Notes under the pieces: generated by a model
The model's database searches: none
Told to the model about the DNA's origin: nothing
What the model saw: only the letters and a program-made list of their open reading frames with translations
Assembly: GCA_000242935.3 (NCBI GenBank)
Contig: CP007053.1
Span: forward strand, 7,053,001 to 7,117,000
DNA from: Opitutaceae bacterium TAV5
GTDB lineage: Bacteria; Verrucomicrobiota; Verrucomicrobiia; Opitutales; Opitutaceae
Reading direction: 5' to 3'
DNA: 64,000 nt
Shown here: positions 19,613-27,447 of the stretch, piece after piece
Layout of the letters: every line of letters begins with the position of its first letter
Numbering within the stretch: the first letter of the stretch is position 1
Program-made: the position numbers and the translations under genes

Positions 19613-19682
19613 TTTCGGTCTTGATCTTTTTTTGCCGTTTTCAGAGGCATTTTCAGAGGTAAATCGAAGAAAATCGAAATCG

Positions 19683-21200
19683 ATGAAAACGGTAAAAAAG
19701 ACGCTACCAATCTCAGAAATTGGCAGGGAATTGGCAGGGGAATTGCCTGAAAATATGTCCCCTGCCAATTTGAGTGCTCGCCCAAAAGCCCGCCTTTCCA
19801 AAGCCCATCCCGACTATTGGGTGAGTCGCATCTACCGGGACACTTACTCCGACGGGAACGGCAATCGCGTCGAGTTACCCGAATTTTGCGTGCGCATCCT
19901 CTTTAATGGCAAACGAGGCTATTTTCCGCTCCGTGAGGCCAACAAAGCCAAGGCATCGACCAAAGCCCGAGACATCTATGCATCGCTCGTCGCCAACGGA
20001 TGGGATGTCACGCAGGCCAAGTATCATCCTGAAGCCACGAAGAAGATCATCTACCCCACGGTTGGCGAATTTCTGGACGCCGTCAAAGCCATCACCAGCG
20101 TCTCGGCCACCTGCTTTGCCACTTATTCCCGGAAATTCCGTCATGTCGTAGCGAGCGTCATGGGCATTGAGGCTCCCAAGGAAAAACGCCCTGAAATCAA
20201 TCCGGTAACCGGACAACAAATGAGGAACCGCAAGACGGGTAAGCTGAAATTCCGCGTGGTCGATCTTCGCTACGACTACGTCCACGGAGGAGCCAAGAAA
20301 TGGCGAGCCTCCATTGATGCCGTTCGCCTCGACAAGATCACGTCCGAGAAAGTGCAGCAGTGGATCGCCTCTCGTCTCCAGGATGTCTCCGACAACCCTG
20401 CCAAACTGGCATCAACCAAGATCACCCTCAATAGCCAGCTCAGGGCGGCAGGCAGCCTTTTCACGCCTCGCATCCTGAAGCATCTGAAACACCTCTCCCT
20501 GCCCGCTCCACTGCCCCTCGCAGACGTAGAGCGGCCACCTGCCACCCGCAAGCGTTACGTTTCTCGTGTCTCGGTAGAAATCCTCCACGCAAAGGCCGAA
20601 GCCGAACTGAAAGGTGCGACCGGAGACGACGCCGACGACCGCCAGCAAATGTTCACTATTTACCTTTTGGCCCTGTTCGCCGGCCTTCGTCGTGACGAAA
20701 TCGATACACTCACATGGCAGCAGATCGACTTCGATAACGGCCGGGTTTTTGTGGAAACGAACGAACACACCACCGCCAAGAGCGAACACAGCGAGGACTT
20801 CGTCATGCTTGCGCCAGAAGTTGTCGTTCACCTCAAAGAACGCTTCAAGGCGCGTCGCTCTCAATTCGTTATCGAGTCACCCGTGGAACCCAAGCCCGGC
20901 GTCAGCTATTATCACTACCGCTGCAATCGCCTGCAAACGCGCCTCATTGAATGGCTGCGCGAAAGCACAGGGATCACGGATGACAAACCGCTCCACATGT
21001 TGCGCAAGGAGTTTGGCTCCTTCATCGCCAAAAAGTTCGGGATTTTTGCCGCCTCTGAAGCATTGAGACATGGTGATATTCGCCTCACAAGGGACTACTA
21101 CCTGTCGAAAGATCGCAGAGCCACGTTTGGGCCAGCTTCGTTGAGTGCAGTCACCGCGCCAAGTGAAAGCGCTGAACCCAATGCACCAGTATCAACGTAA
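19683..21200 (+). CDS. Tyrosine recombinase (island integrase)
   Basis: 505 residues from the ATG at 19683 (ATG 19755 is an alternative; the open frame begins with TTG at 19632). Catalytic residues: first Arg in AGLRRDEIDTLTW, HxxR in LHMLRKEFGS, second His in LRHGDI, and nucleophile Tyr in TRDYYLSKD. An N-terminal SAM-like/arm domain precedes them. It catalyses site-specific integration and excision. It is far longer than IntI (about 330 aa) and lacks the features of integron integrases. It sits 70 bp from the tRNA remnant; two arm-like repeats fall in its first codons, which may couple expression to excision. Confidence 0.93.
   Translation: MKTVKKTLPISEIGRELAGELPENMSPANLSARPKARLSKAHPDYWVSRIYRDTYSDGNGNRVELPEFCVRILFNGKRGYFPLREANKAKASTKARDIYASLVANGWDVTQAKYHPEATKKIIYPTVGEFLDAVKAITSVSATCFATYSRKFRHVVASVMGIEAPKEKRPEINPVTGQQMRNRKTGKLKFRVVDLRYDYVHGGAKKWRASIDAVRLDKITSEKVQQWIASRLQDVSDNPAKLASTKITLNSQLRAAGSLFTPRILKHLKHLSLPAPLPLADVERPPATRKRYVSRVSVEILHAKAEAELKGATGDDADDRQQMFTIYLLALFAGLRRDEIDTLTWQQIDFDNGRVFVETNEHTTAKSEHSEDFVMLAPEVVVHLKERFKARRSQFVIESPVEPKPGVSYYHYRCNRLQTRLIEWLRESTGITDDKPLHMLRKEFGSFIAKKFGIFAASEALRHGDIRLTRDYYLSKDRRATFGPASLSAVTAPSESAEPNAPVST
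19720..19768. other. Left arm-type repeats of the island integrase
   Basis: TTGGCAGGG (19720) and TTGGCAGGGG (19731) are 11 bp apart in direct orientation, then an inverted copy CCCCTGCCAA lies at 19759-19768. The same pair recurs with the same 11-bp pitch at 48087 and 48098. Position 100-150 bp from the core repeat suits integrase arm sites. Confidence 0.6.
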
Positions 21201-21240
21201 AATGCCTGTTCTCGTCGCCTCACGAGAAATATGAAGGCAC

Positions 21241-21270
21241 AAAAAAGCCCTGACGGTATGCATCAGGGCT
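21241..21270 (-). terminator. Terminator of the HTH-protein gene
   Basis: On the minus strand AGCCCTGA...TCAGGGCT followed by TTTTTT; ends the 21302 gene. Nearly identical to the terminator at 19359. Confidence 0.85.
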
Positions 21271-21301
21271 TCGCAACGAATGAGGCTGATTTGATTTCAG
21301 A

Positions 21302-21739
21302 TCAGGAAGCAATCGGCGTGGACCCTTCACTGGCGGGAGCCGAAACAGGAGCGGTATCGCCACGAGCAGTCACCAGCCCAAATTCCTTTTTGATGTTCTG
21401 CACGCTGGGAACGGAGATGCCGAACTGAGCGGCAATCGCAGAGCCGGTCTTGCCTTCAAGGACAGCGGCCTTCACCTGCTCCTTGAGTTCAGGTGTAATC
21501 TTGGCGCGGGTCTTCTTGCCAGCGGGTTTGTCAGAGGGTGCCTTGGCGGCTCTATTCCCTCGCTTGCCACGAACACCGACAACCTGCTTCAAAACCTTGA
21601 TGAAGTCATTGACATCGGAATAGCCATACTGGCTAGGAATGGCAGCAAGCTCAGCGGTGCGTTCCTGTTCGATACCGGCTGCAAGTTTGGCAATGCGAAG
21701 ACGGAGTTCGGTGAGTTCTTGAATTTTTTGGACGAGCAT
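21302..21739 (-). CDS. Small basic HTH DNA-binding protein
   Basis: 145 residues. An N-terminal coiled-coil-like helix (KIQELTELRLRIAKLAAGIEQ) is followed by a short hydrophobic segment, then a Lys/Arg-rich linker (RGKRGNRAAKAPSDKPAGKKTRAK). The C-terminus is a Hin/homeodomain-like HTH (TPELKEQVKAAVLEGKTGSAIAAQFGISVPSVQNIKK). The layout recalls nucleoid-type silencers or recombination accessory factors. It is convergent with the integrase and has its own terminator, so a role in controlling the island is plausible but unproven. Confidence 0.65.
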   Translation of the reverse strand: MLVQKIQELTELRLRIAKLAAGIEQERTAELAAIPSQYGYSDVNDFIKVLKQVVGVRGKRGNRAAKAPSDKPAGKKTRAKITPELKEQVKAAVLEGKTGSAIAAQFGISVPSVQNIKKEFGLVTARGDTAPVSAPASEGSTPIAS

Positions 21740-21815
21740 AAGTAAAAGTTCCTTCTACAAATGTTATTTAGGTCACAAGCAAACATATTCCGGGATGAGC
21801 CGGACACATGGCATC

Positions 21816-21968
21816 ACGCACTACTACGGCACCAGCCCCAATGCCGTGAAAACCCAAATCTGGATCGCCCTGTGCGTTTACCTCATCATCGCTATCCTTC
21901 ACAAGCAACTCAACCTCCCCGGCTCTCTTTACAGAAATATACAGGTTTTGAGCGTTCATTATTTTGAA
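21816..21968 (+). pseudogene. C-terminal remnant of an IS4-type transposase
   Basis: The frame reads HYYGTSPNAVKTQIWIALCVY, then LIIAILHKQLNLPGSLY and QVLSVHYFE. This is the C-terminal end of the common IS4-family DDE transposase, with NAVKTQIWIA its hallmark. Nothing of the catalytic core is left. It is the only coding trace in 21740-22084, between the HTH gene and the far end of the right cassette array. Confidence 0.75.
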
Positions 21969-22084
21969 AACCTGCTCCATTATATACTTGCATGTAATCA
22001 TTATTAAAACATGATAAATGCATCCTTAATCAATTGTCTATCTGGTATTTATAGCCGGACAACTGGGGATCTTTCTTCTTTACT

Positions 22085-23158
22085 TTAATTTTTTCCAGAA
22101 AACCCACATTTATCAATTGAACCAAGTGCCTGAAGTTTTTCGAAAATGAGCCGACTTCGTTCAAAATCAACGCCAAGCTGCATCCTTATTGTTCGCGGAT
22201 CTATTGATCCACTGATTTGTACTATCTGTAGTGCTCGGACTAGCAGCGCATCCTCTTCTTCCCAATTTTGAAGCACATTCAGGTCGGTTGCCCTATATTC
22301 TTCTTCAACTGGATAGCGAGTTGCTATGGATTTCACTATATCAACTGCAATGCACGTATCAACCTTAAAGAATTCACGTCCTTCTGATACTCTATACTCA
22401 TGCAGATACTCGTGGATCTCCTTTTCTGCACAAACAGAATTAGAGACTTCTTCTTGCCATACCAAAACAAAAGGTGTTGGAATTCCTGTCGCGGATGAAA
22501 GCTCCTCAATCCTCTCATAAGATGTTCGATCAGTCCTGCCGATTTTGAGTAAGCCTGGCATATGGGAGTTGCCTAATATATATATCCAGCCCGTGTTGCG
22601 TTCTGAAGTAGAGAAAGGGAGCTTATTCTTACGGATCAGATCCTCTATTCTGTTAATCAAGTTTTCTATTGGTAAATATTTCCCTGTTACCGTATCCCAA
22701 AATACAGCTGATGGAGAATATTTTTTATGGATAACCTCGCTTAGGTTCGTTGTAGATAATATTCCGCAAAACTCGCCCTCATAATCTCTAATGTAGACCT
22801 GATTATCCTTGGTCTCTCTTTGGAACATCTCGGCTTCAATATTCCATTTCTGAATTTTTTCCCATATTTTAACGTAATGCATCGCGCTAATCCCGTAACG
22901 ATGGGTAATGTCTGAAAATAGATGAGAGCGCAATGATAAAATACCAAACAAGCTAGTGCCAGTAAGGAAACGGTCAATTTCCTCTTGTGATAAAGAAATA
23001 TTGGTGAGTTTTTTAATTTCATTTTCAATTTCAATATAGCACTGAGGCACTTGGACCTTTGGCTTCCGAATCCATTTGTCGATTTGTTTTCGCCAAGCTC
23101 GTTCGGTTTCCTCATCAGGAATGAAATATTTAGCTTTCTCTATTTGTCTATTTATCAT
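22085..23158 (-). CDS. Cassette-like gene: GIY-YIG (T5orf172/MUG113-type) nuclease-domain protein
   Basis: 357 residues. A unique helical N-terminal half is followed by a GIY-YIG-type domain: GWIYILGNSHMPGLLKIGRT, then RIEELSSATGIPTPFVLVW and an acidic catalytic AEKEIHEYL. The C-terminus (ALQIVQISGSIDPRTIRMQLG, then RLIFEKLQALGSI) resembles the FtsK gamma winged helix. T5orf172 domains occur in phage and defence proteins. It is AT-rich. At its 5' side the boundary with the next cassette is only CTTAACGTTGATC, i.e. without a full attC; no attC is visible at its 3' side. Confidence 0.75.
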   Translation of the reverse strand: MINRQIEKAKYFIPDEETERAWRKQIDKWIRKPKVQVPQCYIEIENEIKKLTNISLSQEEIDRFLTGTSLFGILSLRSHLFSDITHRYGISAMHYVKIWEKIQKWNIEAEMFQRETKDNQVYIRDYEGEFCGILSTTNLSEVIHKKYSPSAVFWDTVTGKYLPIENLINRIEDLIRKNKLPFSTSERNTGWIYILGNSHMPGLLKIGRTDRTSYERIEELSSATGIPTPFVLVWQEEVSNSVCAEKEIHEYLHEYRVSEGREFFKVDTCIAVDIVKSIATRYPVEEEYRATDLNVLQNWEEEDALLVRALQIVQISGSIDPRTIRMQLGVDFERSRLIFEKLQALGSIDKCGFSGKN

Positions 23159-23209
23159 CTGATTTTGCTAGATCAACGTTAAGGACACTCCTTTTTCGCA
23201 TATTTCTTT

Positions 23210-23932
23210 TCAATTTCTTAAACGAATAAAAATGTGCATATTTGGTGATCCGTCTCCCATCGGGACAGACTTAATCTCTAAGTATGGCTGAGAACGAACC
23301 AATTCCCCCAGCTTTTGATAACCATAATTTCTAGGGTCGAATGATGGATTCGCCTTCATAATAAATGATCCAACTGCGGATAAGGCGGCCCACCTGTCAT
23401 CACGAGCCGCAGCACTAATAGCAGCTATAAGCACTGGTTGCAGCGGTTCTTCAGAAGCTGGAGCTGAAGCAGGTGCAGTGTCTTTTGCATGTGGTCGAAG
23501 AATCTCTGTGAATACAAACTTATCGCAGGCTGCAACGAAAGGACGAGGCGTCTTCTTTTCGCCAAAGCCATATACTGTTAAACCTGCCTCCCTTATTCGC
23601 GTTGCTAACCGAGTAAAGTCACTGTCAGATGAGACCAAACAAAATCCATCCACACTTCTTCCATGCAGAAGATCCATAGCATCAATGATTAGGGCCGAAT
23701 CCGTTGCATTTTTTCCAACTGTAAATCTGAATTGTTGTATTGGTTGAATCGCATGATTGTGCAGGGTTTCCTTCCATCCAGTTAGATTGGATGTTGTCCA
23801 ATCGCCATAAGCCCTTTTAACTGTCGCTGTTCCATACTGGGAAACTTCTGCCAAAAGTTCAGCAGCAACGCTTGCTTGTGCATTATCAGCATCTATAAGA
23901 ACGGCTAGGTTATCTGATGTTTGAGGTGTCAT
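23210..23932 (-). CDS. Cassette gene: NYN-domain RNase-like protein with OST-HTH/LOTUS domain
   Basis: 240 residues. The NYN/LabA (PIN-like) domain has its acidic residues in AVLIDADNAQ, ATDSALIIDAMDLLHGR and LVSSDSDFTRLATRIRE. The C-terminal LOTUS domain contains DDRWAALSAVGSFIMKANPSFDP and LGELVRSQPYLEI. Proteins of this two-domain form are widespread and thought to cleave or bind RNA; substrates are unknown. Its start is 14 bp from the attC site of the upstream cassette, so it is the penultimate unit of the right array. Confidence 0.88.
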   Translation of the reverse strand: MTPQTSDNLAVLIDADNAQASVAAELLAEVSQYGTATVKRAYGDWTTSNLTGWKETLHNHAIQPIQQFRFTVGKNATDSALIIDAMDLLHGRSVDGFCLVSSDSDFTRLATRIREAGLTVYGFGEKKTPRPFVAACDKFVFTEILRPHAKDTAPASAPASEEPLQPVLIAAISAAARDDRWAALSAVGSFIMKANPSFDPRNYGYQKLGELVRSQPYLEIKSVPMGDGSPNMHIFIRLRN

Positions 23933-23946
23933 TGTATCCTTCTTTT

Positions 23947-24035
23947 ATCTAACGTCAATAATCCAGCTATGGAGGTAGCATGCGAAAGCACGAGGCATGA
24001 TAGCCATTGGAATTGTCTGCATCGCTTTGTTGGGC
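23947..24035 (-). repeat. attC-type site A (right array)
   Basis: Read on the minus strand: GCCCAAC to GTTAGAT, 89 bp. Both cores fit RYYYAAC/GTTRRRY (last R-run degenerate). Confidence 0.75.
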
Positions 24036-24040
24036 TCATT

Positions 24041-24451
24041 TTAATTATTAATTATTCCGAACACGAGAAGTGCAACGATCCCAAACACAAACGATCCTAA
24101 CATGACCCGCCAGCAGAGTTCCGCACTTTTGAGCGACCGCTGCAACTCAGGAGGGATTCCCGCCATCGGCTCTACCGGCTTAACTTTCTTAATCTTTTCG
24201 TTAAGCTCCCTATGCCGATTGTTCCAGAATACAGCGTTCGAAGCCTCCATAAGTCGGAGAAAGACGTACGAAATCGGAACCAGTGCCAGAAGGATCCACG
24301 CGAGAGATAATATCCATTTCGCTTTGGCACCTTCCGGCGCAATTTCGCCTCGAAAGGTAATCGATAGCGCCAGTGCTCCAGTGGCGATTTGGAAAATCGC
24401 TTGAAAGGCGCTGTCGAGCTTCTGCTCGGCTTCAGTTAGATGTTCGCTCAT
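24041..24451 (-). CDS. Cassette gene: three-span membrane protein
   Basis: 136 residues. It starts with a charged helix (MSEHLTEAEQKLDSAFQAIF), then three membrane helices at about residues 21-35, 46-66 and 114-133, with a basic loop (RHRELNEKIKKVKP) between the second and third. No family recognised. The stop codon is 5 bp before attC site A. Typical compact cassette. Confidence 0.65.
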   Translation of the reverse strand: MSEHLTEAEQKLDSAFQAIFQIATGALALSITFRGEIAPEGAKAKWILSLAWILLALVPISYVFLRLMEASNAVFWNNRHRELNEKIKKVKPVEPMAGIPPELQRSLKSAELCWRVMLGSFVFGIVALLVFGIINN

Positions 24452-24460
24452 GGTTTCTCT

Positions 24461-24535
24461 GCCTAACGTCGAAGCTGAGCCACGCAGGTAGCTGGCGTGA
24501 CAGCTAACAGAGTTGCCTGCAGCGCCTTGTTAGGC
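24461..24535 (-). repeat. attC-type site B
   Basis: 75 bp, GCCTAAC to GTTAGGC on the minus strand; a short member of the family. Confidence 0.85.
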
Positions 24536-24934
24536 TCCGTTTTCTTCTCTAACATTTGATGTCGAGTTAACAAAGAAGATCTTAATATTCAAATGCAGCA
24601 GGATATCGATGATCGCTTGAATTTCCGCAGTGTGGTCGTCATTATCTGGAAATACAAGCGCCGTATTCCAGCCAGCGGCACAAATCTTCAATATACGGAG
24701 CAGCCCTCTGCCTACATGATCATTTACTTGATCTCGGCTAAAACATTCTTGTCCGACATTTGTGGGTCGGCTAGAGCCTTCTCCTTTTGCCTCTATGAAC
24801 AGTAAACCCTCTTGGGGGTGGGATGCTATGATATCAATTCCGCGTTGATTGGTGTAGCATTTTCCCTCAATTTCATATCCCGTATTTTCTAAATGGCGAC
24901 AAAGCGCGTCAATGATCCTATTCTCTGTAATCAT
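24530..24934 (-). CDS. Cassette gene: PD-(D/E)XK-type nuclease-fold protein
   Basis: 134 residues. The motif core is visible: RGIDIIASHPQEGLLFIEAKG, with Asp in GIDII and the E-x-K pair in IEAK. An N-terminal helix (ITENRIIDALCRHLENTGYEI) precedes it, as in Mrr/VRR-like small nucleases. It may act on DNA; the target is unknown. Start at 24934 fits, lying 9 bp after the core of site C; the longer frame upstream is translated attC. The stop overlaps site B. Confidence 0.75.
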   Translation of the reverse strand: MITENRIIDALCRHLENTGYEIEGKCYTNQRGIDIIASHPQEGLLFIEAKGEGSSRPTNVGQECFSRDQVNDHVGRGLLRILKICAAGWNTALVFPDNDDHTAEIQAIIDILLHLNIKIFFVNSTSNVREENGA

Positions 24935-24942
24935 ATATTTTA

Positions 24943-25041
24943 GCCTAACGTCCAAGATCATCCATGGGGGTAGATGGCGCGACTCATGCGATAGCATGAG
25001 TCGTGACAGCTACCGGAGTTGGCTGCATCGCTTTGTTAGGC
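24943..25041 (-). repeat. attC-type site C
   Basis: 99 bp, GCCTAAC to GTTAGGC on the minus strand; central hairpin CTCATGCTATCGCATGAG. Confidence 0.9.
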
Positions 25042-25058
25042 TCGGTTTTCATTCTGCA

Positions 25059-25271
25059 TCATAATTCCAGGATGACCTTTCCTTTCCCGTTAGCGGCGAT
25101 TCGAATTAGATCATCGGTCGTTTTACTGCCCGCTCCTCGAATTATTACTGTAGCCCCGCTACTCGCTGCGTTCGCTGCAATTCGGATCAAGTCATTGGTC
25201 GTTTTGCTAGCGTCGACAATAACGCCACCACCATTGGCGACGATACGGATAATATCATTTGTAGTTTTCAT
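25059..25271 (-). CDS. Cassette gene: 70-residue three-repeat protein (KTTxDLIRIAANG)
   Basis: The whole protein is three copies of a roughly 23-residue unit: a KTTNDIIRIVANGGG-type helix followed by a short hydrophobic strand (VIVDA, ATVIIRG, KVILEL). Alternating amphipathic helix and strand suggests a small alpha/beta repeat solenoid or an oligomerising peptide. I recognise no function. The frame starts 14 bp after site D and ends 17 bp before site C. Confidence 0.6.
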   Translation of the reverse strand: MKTTNDIIRIVANGGGVIVDASKTTNDLIRIAANAASSGATVIIRGAGSKTTDDLIRIAANGKGKVILEL

Positions 25272-25285
25272 GTTTTACTTGCTTT

Positions 25286-25385
25286 GCCTAACGTCGAAGA
25301 TCAGCCACGGAGGTAGATGGCGCGACTCGTGCGTTCAGCACGAGGCGTGACAGCTACCGGAATTGTCTCCATCGCTTTGTTAGGC
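25286..25385 (-). repeat. attC-type site D
   Basis: 100 bp, GCCTAAC to GTTAGGC on the minus strand. Confidence 0.9.
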
Positions 25386-25392
25386 TCATTTT

Positions 25393-25797
25393 TCATTTTG
25401 CTGTCATTCTGCCTTTTGAATTCTGCACGGCCGACTTTCCCGGCGGGATCGCTACCATTCTTCCGTCGGATCCTTGAAGCGCTCTGTAGCCGGGCGGAAC
25501 CGCGATCATTCTGCCATCTGACCCTTGCACGGAACGATAGCCGGCGGGCACTTCGATCATTCGTCCATCACTCCCCTGAACGGAGCGGGCTCCCGGTGCT
25601 ACCGCAATCATTCGGCCGTCACTTCCTTGAACGGAACGATAACCGGGCGGGACGGCAATCATGCGACCATCGCTTCCTTGGACCGCACGCTCGTCAGGTC
25701 CGACCTTGATCATGTGTCCATCGCTCCCTTGGAGAGATCTGTAGCCGGGTGGAATCTGGATGCTTCGACCGTCACTGCCTGTAACTTTACGATTCAT
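25393..25797 (-). CDS. Cassette gene: 17-residue tandem-repeat protein (VQGSDGRMIAVPPGYRS)
   Basis: 134 residues made of about seven 17-residue (51-bp) units of the form GYRSVQGSDGRMIAVPP, starting after MNRKVTG. The SDGRMIxVP core is strict, while codons differ between units, so the repeat is kept at protein level. The regular Gly/Asp turn plus beta strand suggests a beta-solenoid or hairpin stack. No signal peptide. The start at 25797 is 14 bp from site E; upstream codons in the open frame are attC. Confidence 0.65.
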   Translation of the reverse strand: MNRKVTGSDGRSIQIPPGYRSLQGSDGHMIKVGPDERAVQGSDGRMIAVPPGYRSVQGSDGRMIAVAPGARSVQGSDGRMIEVPAGYRSVQGSDGRMIAVPPGYRALQGSDGRMVAIPPGKSAVQNSKGRMTAK

Positions 25798-25811
25798 AGT
25801 TTTGGTTTTCT

Positions 25812-25910
25812 GCCAAACGTCCAAGATCAGCCATGGAGATAGATGGCGCGGCTCATGCGATAGCATGAGGCGTGACAGCTACCGGAATTGGCTGCATCGC
25901 TTTGTTAGGC
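25812..25910 (-). repeat. attC-type site E
   Basis: 99 bp, GCCTAAC to GTTTGGC on the minus strand. Confidence 0.88.
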
Positions 25911-26267
25911 TTATTTCTTGTTTTTATGTATCCACTCCGCGATTTCGATTAACACAGCGCAATCTCCATCGTCATTCCAAATTGGGCCTTTGAGTCCCCA
26001 GTAACAATGATGCGTCATCGTATTATCTGAATTTTTGGTGGAGCTGTCGGTGCCTGACCTTGTGTAAATAATTATTGAGTCGCCTTTTTTGGCCGCTGCG
26101 GGAATCCAATACATGTGACGTAATAGCGAGGACACCTTGCCCTCTTTTGTGTAAGTTGTATCGGTAATAATGTGACTCCATGCCCTAATGTCGGATTCGG
26201 CTTTTAGCCAAACGTATTCTTTTGTTTGGTCGCCGTGATTGTGAATTGATAGGATGCTGAGCTTCAT
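25911..26267 (-). CDS. Cassette gene: possible lamin-tail-like (LTD) beta domain
   Basis: 118 residues. The C-terminal part has KKGDSIIIYTRSGTDSS, later HCYWGLKGPIWNDDGDCAVLIE, which follows the LTD pattern (G-x-x-V-x-x-Y-T-G-x-G ... W-N-x-x-G-D-x-A-x-L). The first half (LSILSIHNHGDQTKEYVWLK) supplies strands. LTD domains bind nucleic acids or membranes in diverse proteins. Confidence in the domain is modest. The stop codon lies at the edge of site E. Confidence 0.6.
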   Translation of the reverse strand: MKLSILSIHNHGDQTKEYVWLKAESDIRAWSHIITDTTYTKEGKVSSLLRHMYWIPAAAKKGDSIIIYTRSGTDSSTKNSDNTMTHHCYWGLKGPIWNDDGDCAVLIEIAEWIHKNKK

Positions 26268-26285
26268 GGTGATTTTATTGATATT

Positions 26286-26393
26286 GCCGAACGTGAAAGA
26301 TGAGCCATGCGAGATGGAAGGTGACGAGAACCAAAGAAACCTTGCGAATACTTGCGTAGCTCCAATCGCATTGGCTCCAGCGCCTTGTTAGGC
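26286..26393 (-). repeat. attC-type site F
   Basis: 108 bp, GCCTAAC to GTTCGGC on the minus strand; centre differs from the other right-array sites. Confidence 0.85.
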
Positions 26394-26627
26394 TCAGTTT
26401 TCATTCTTTTCGATTCGCTTGGTAAGTAATCGGACGGTTACGACTCCTGCAAATATCGCCATCCATATCAGAACGGTGGCACCGAGGGACTTTTCTTCGA
26501 GTATCTCACGCTGTCCATACGCCAGATTGATGCCAATTCGGCTGTAGAATATGGCGGCATAAGTGGATGGAATACCGACGAGCATGATCACCGGAGCGAT
26601 CCACCATGGCAACGTTCTGCTTTTCAT
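26394..26627 (-). CDS. Cassette gene: small two-span membrane protein
   Basis: 77 residues with helices at about 8-27 and 49-66 and a charged loop (YGQREILEEKSLG) between them; the tail KRIEKNEN is probably cytosolic. No family recognised. Start is 15 bp after site G; the stop abuts site F. Confidence 0.6.
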   Translation of the reverse strand: MKSRTLPWWIAPVIMLVGIPSTYAAIFYSRIGINLAYGQREILEEKSLGATVLIWMAIFAGVVTVRLLTKRIEKNEN

Positions 26628-26642
26628 ATTGGTGTTTCTTTT

Positions 26643-26741
26643 GCCTAACGTCCAAGATCAGCCACGGAGGTGCTTGGCGCAGAGCGTGCGTCAGCACGAT
26701 CTGTGACAAGCACCGGAGTTGGCTGCATCGCTTTGTTAGGC
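26643..26741 (-). repeat. attC-type site G
   Basis: 99 bp, GCCTAAC to GTTAGGC on the minus strand. Confidence 0.9.
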
Positions 26742-26749
26742 TTCTTCTT

Positions 26750-27034
26750 TTATTCTTCTGAGTAAGTGTCGCGCACAGTGCCCAGCTTAGTATTCCCTGT
26801 AACTTTCTTTCCGTTTCCGTCTATCACATCAACCGTATAGCCAGGAAACGTAGGCGAAAATCTGGCCTTCTTCCACTCACTTACGGTCATATCATTTTTC
26901 GCCATCTTCTCGTATTTGATGTAGTGAGGTAATCCTGATGCGTCGCTTCGCTTATTCTTCCCGTTTTGTTTGATAACGACATCGAATCCTTCGATGTCCC
27001 AGATGCGTTTCTCTACATTTTTTACTTTAGTCAT
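26750..27034 (-). CDS. Cassette gene: hypothetical basic protein (first of the right array)
   Basis: 94 residues, rich in Lys, with a beta-type pattern (KRIWDIEGFDVVIKQNGKNKR, later PGYTVDVIDGNGKKVTG). No motif I recognise. It begins 20 bp after the array junction at 27055-27061 and is followed 8 bp later by attC site G. Confidence 0.6.
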   Translation of the reverse strand: MTKVKNVEKRIWDIEGFDVVIKQNGKNKRSDASGLPHYIKYEKMAKNDMTVSEWKKARFSPTFPGYTVDVIDGNGKKVTGNTKLGTVRDTYSEE

Positions 27035-27054
27035 GATTTTGTTTTTTGATTTCT

Positions 27055-27061
27055 GCCTAAC
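27055..27061 (-). other. First cassette junction of the right array (core GTTAGGC)
   Basis: Read on the minus strand the leader ends AACACTGTTAGGC and the first cassette follows. There is no attC upstream, so this is the attI-like side of the array. Confidence 0.55.
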
Positions 27062-27447
27062 AGTGTTATTGAGCGGAACTCGGGGTTCGGTTTTTTGGGG
27101 GAAGTCGGGAAATAGTGATGTTGGGTTTGATCATCAGTAAGTTGTTTATGAATCGATTCTTGTAAACCAAATGAAACTTGGTCCCTGGATCCAGTTCGGC
27201 TTTTGGGGAGTATGGTAACTTCGCAAAGCGGAAGCCAAAAAGCGGAACCGAAGGCATGAGAGGGGCCGATTTTTTCGCAGGATGGGCCGGGGATGCGGAG
27301 TCCGCTGGACGGATAGGGCCGGGTGGATAACGGGTTTCGGATCTGAAATTTCGATGCGCTGAAAGGGGCAATGAATTTGCATCACCTGATGAAGCCTTGC
27401 CAGGTGACGTTTCAGGCAGGATCCGATCGGCCGAGGAGAACTTACGT

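Noticed and set aside
19683-21200. Reading the tyrosine recombinase as the integron integrase
   Set aside because: It is about 505 residues, next to a tRNA att site with arm-like repeats, and I see no IntI-specific insert; it is an island integrase.
24935-24997. N-terminal extensions beginning MLSHE-RHL-PW in several cassette ORFs
   Set aside because: They are translations of the attC palindromes; the real starts lie just after each core site.
25393-25797. CRISPR array, because of 51-bp periodic repeats
   Set aside because: Repeats are tandem without spacers and translate to a conserved protein unit; I found no CRISPR array or cas genes in the window (the Cas4-like nuclease is a general RecB-type enzyme).
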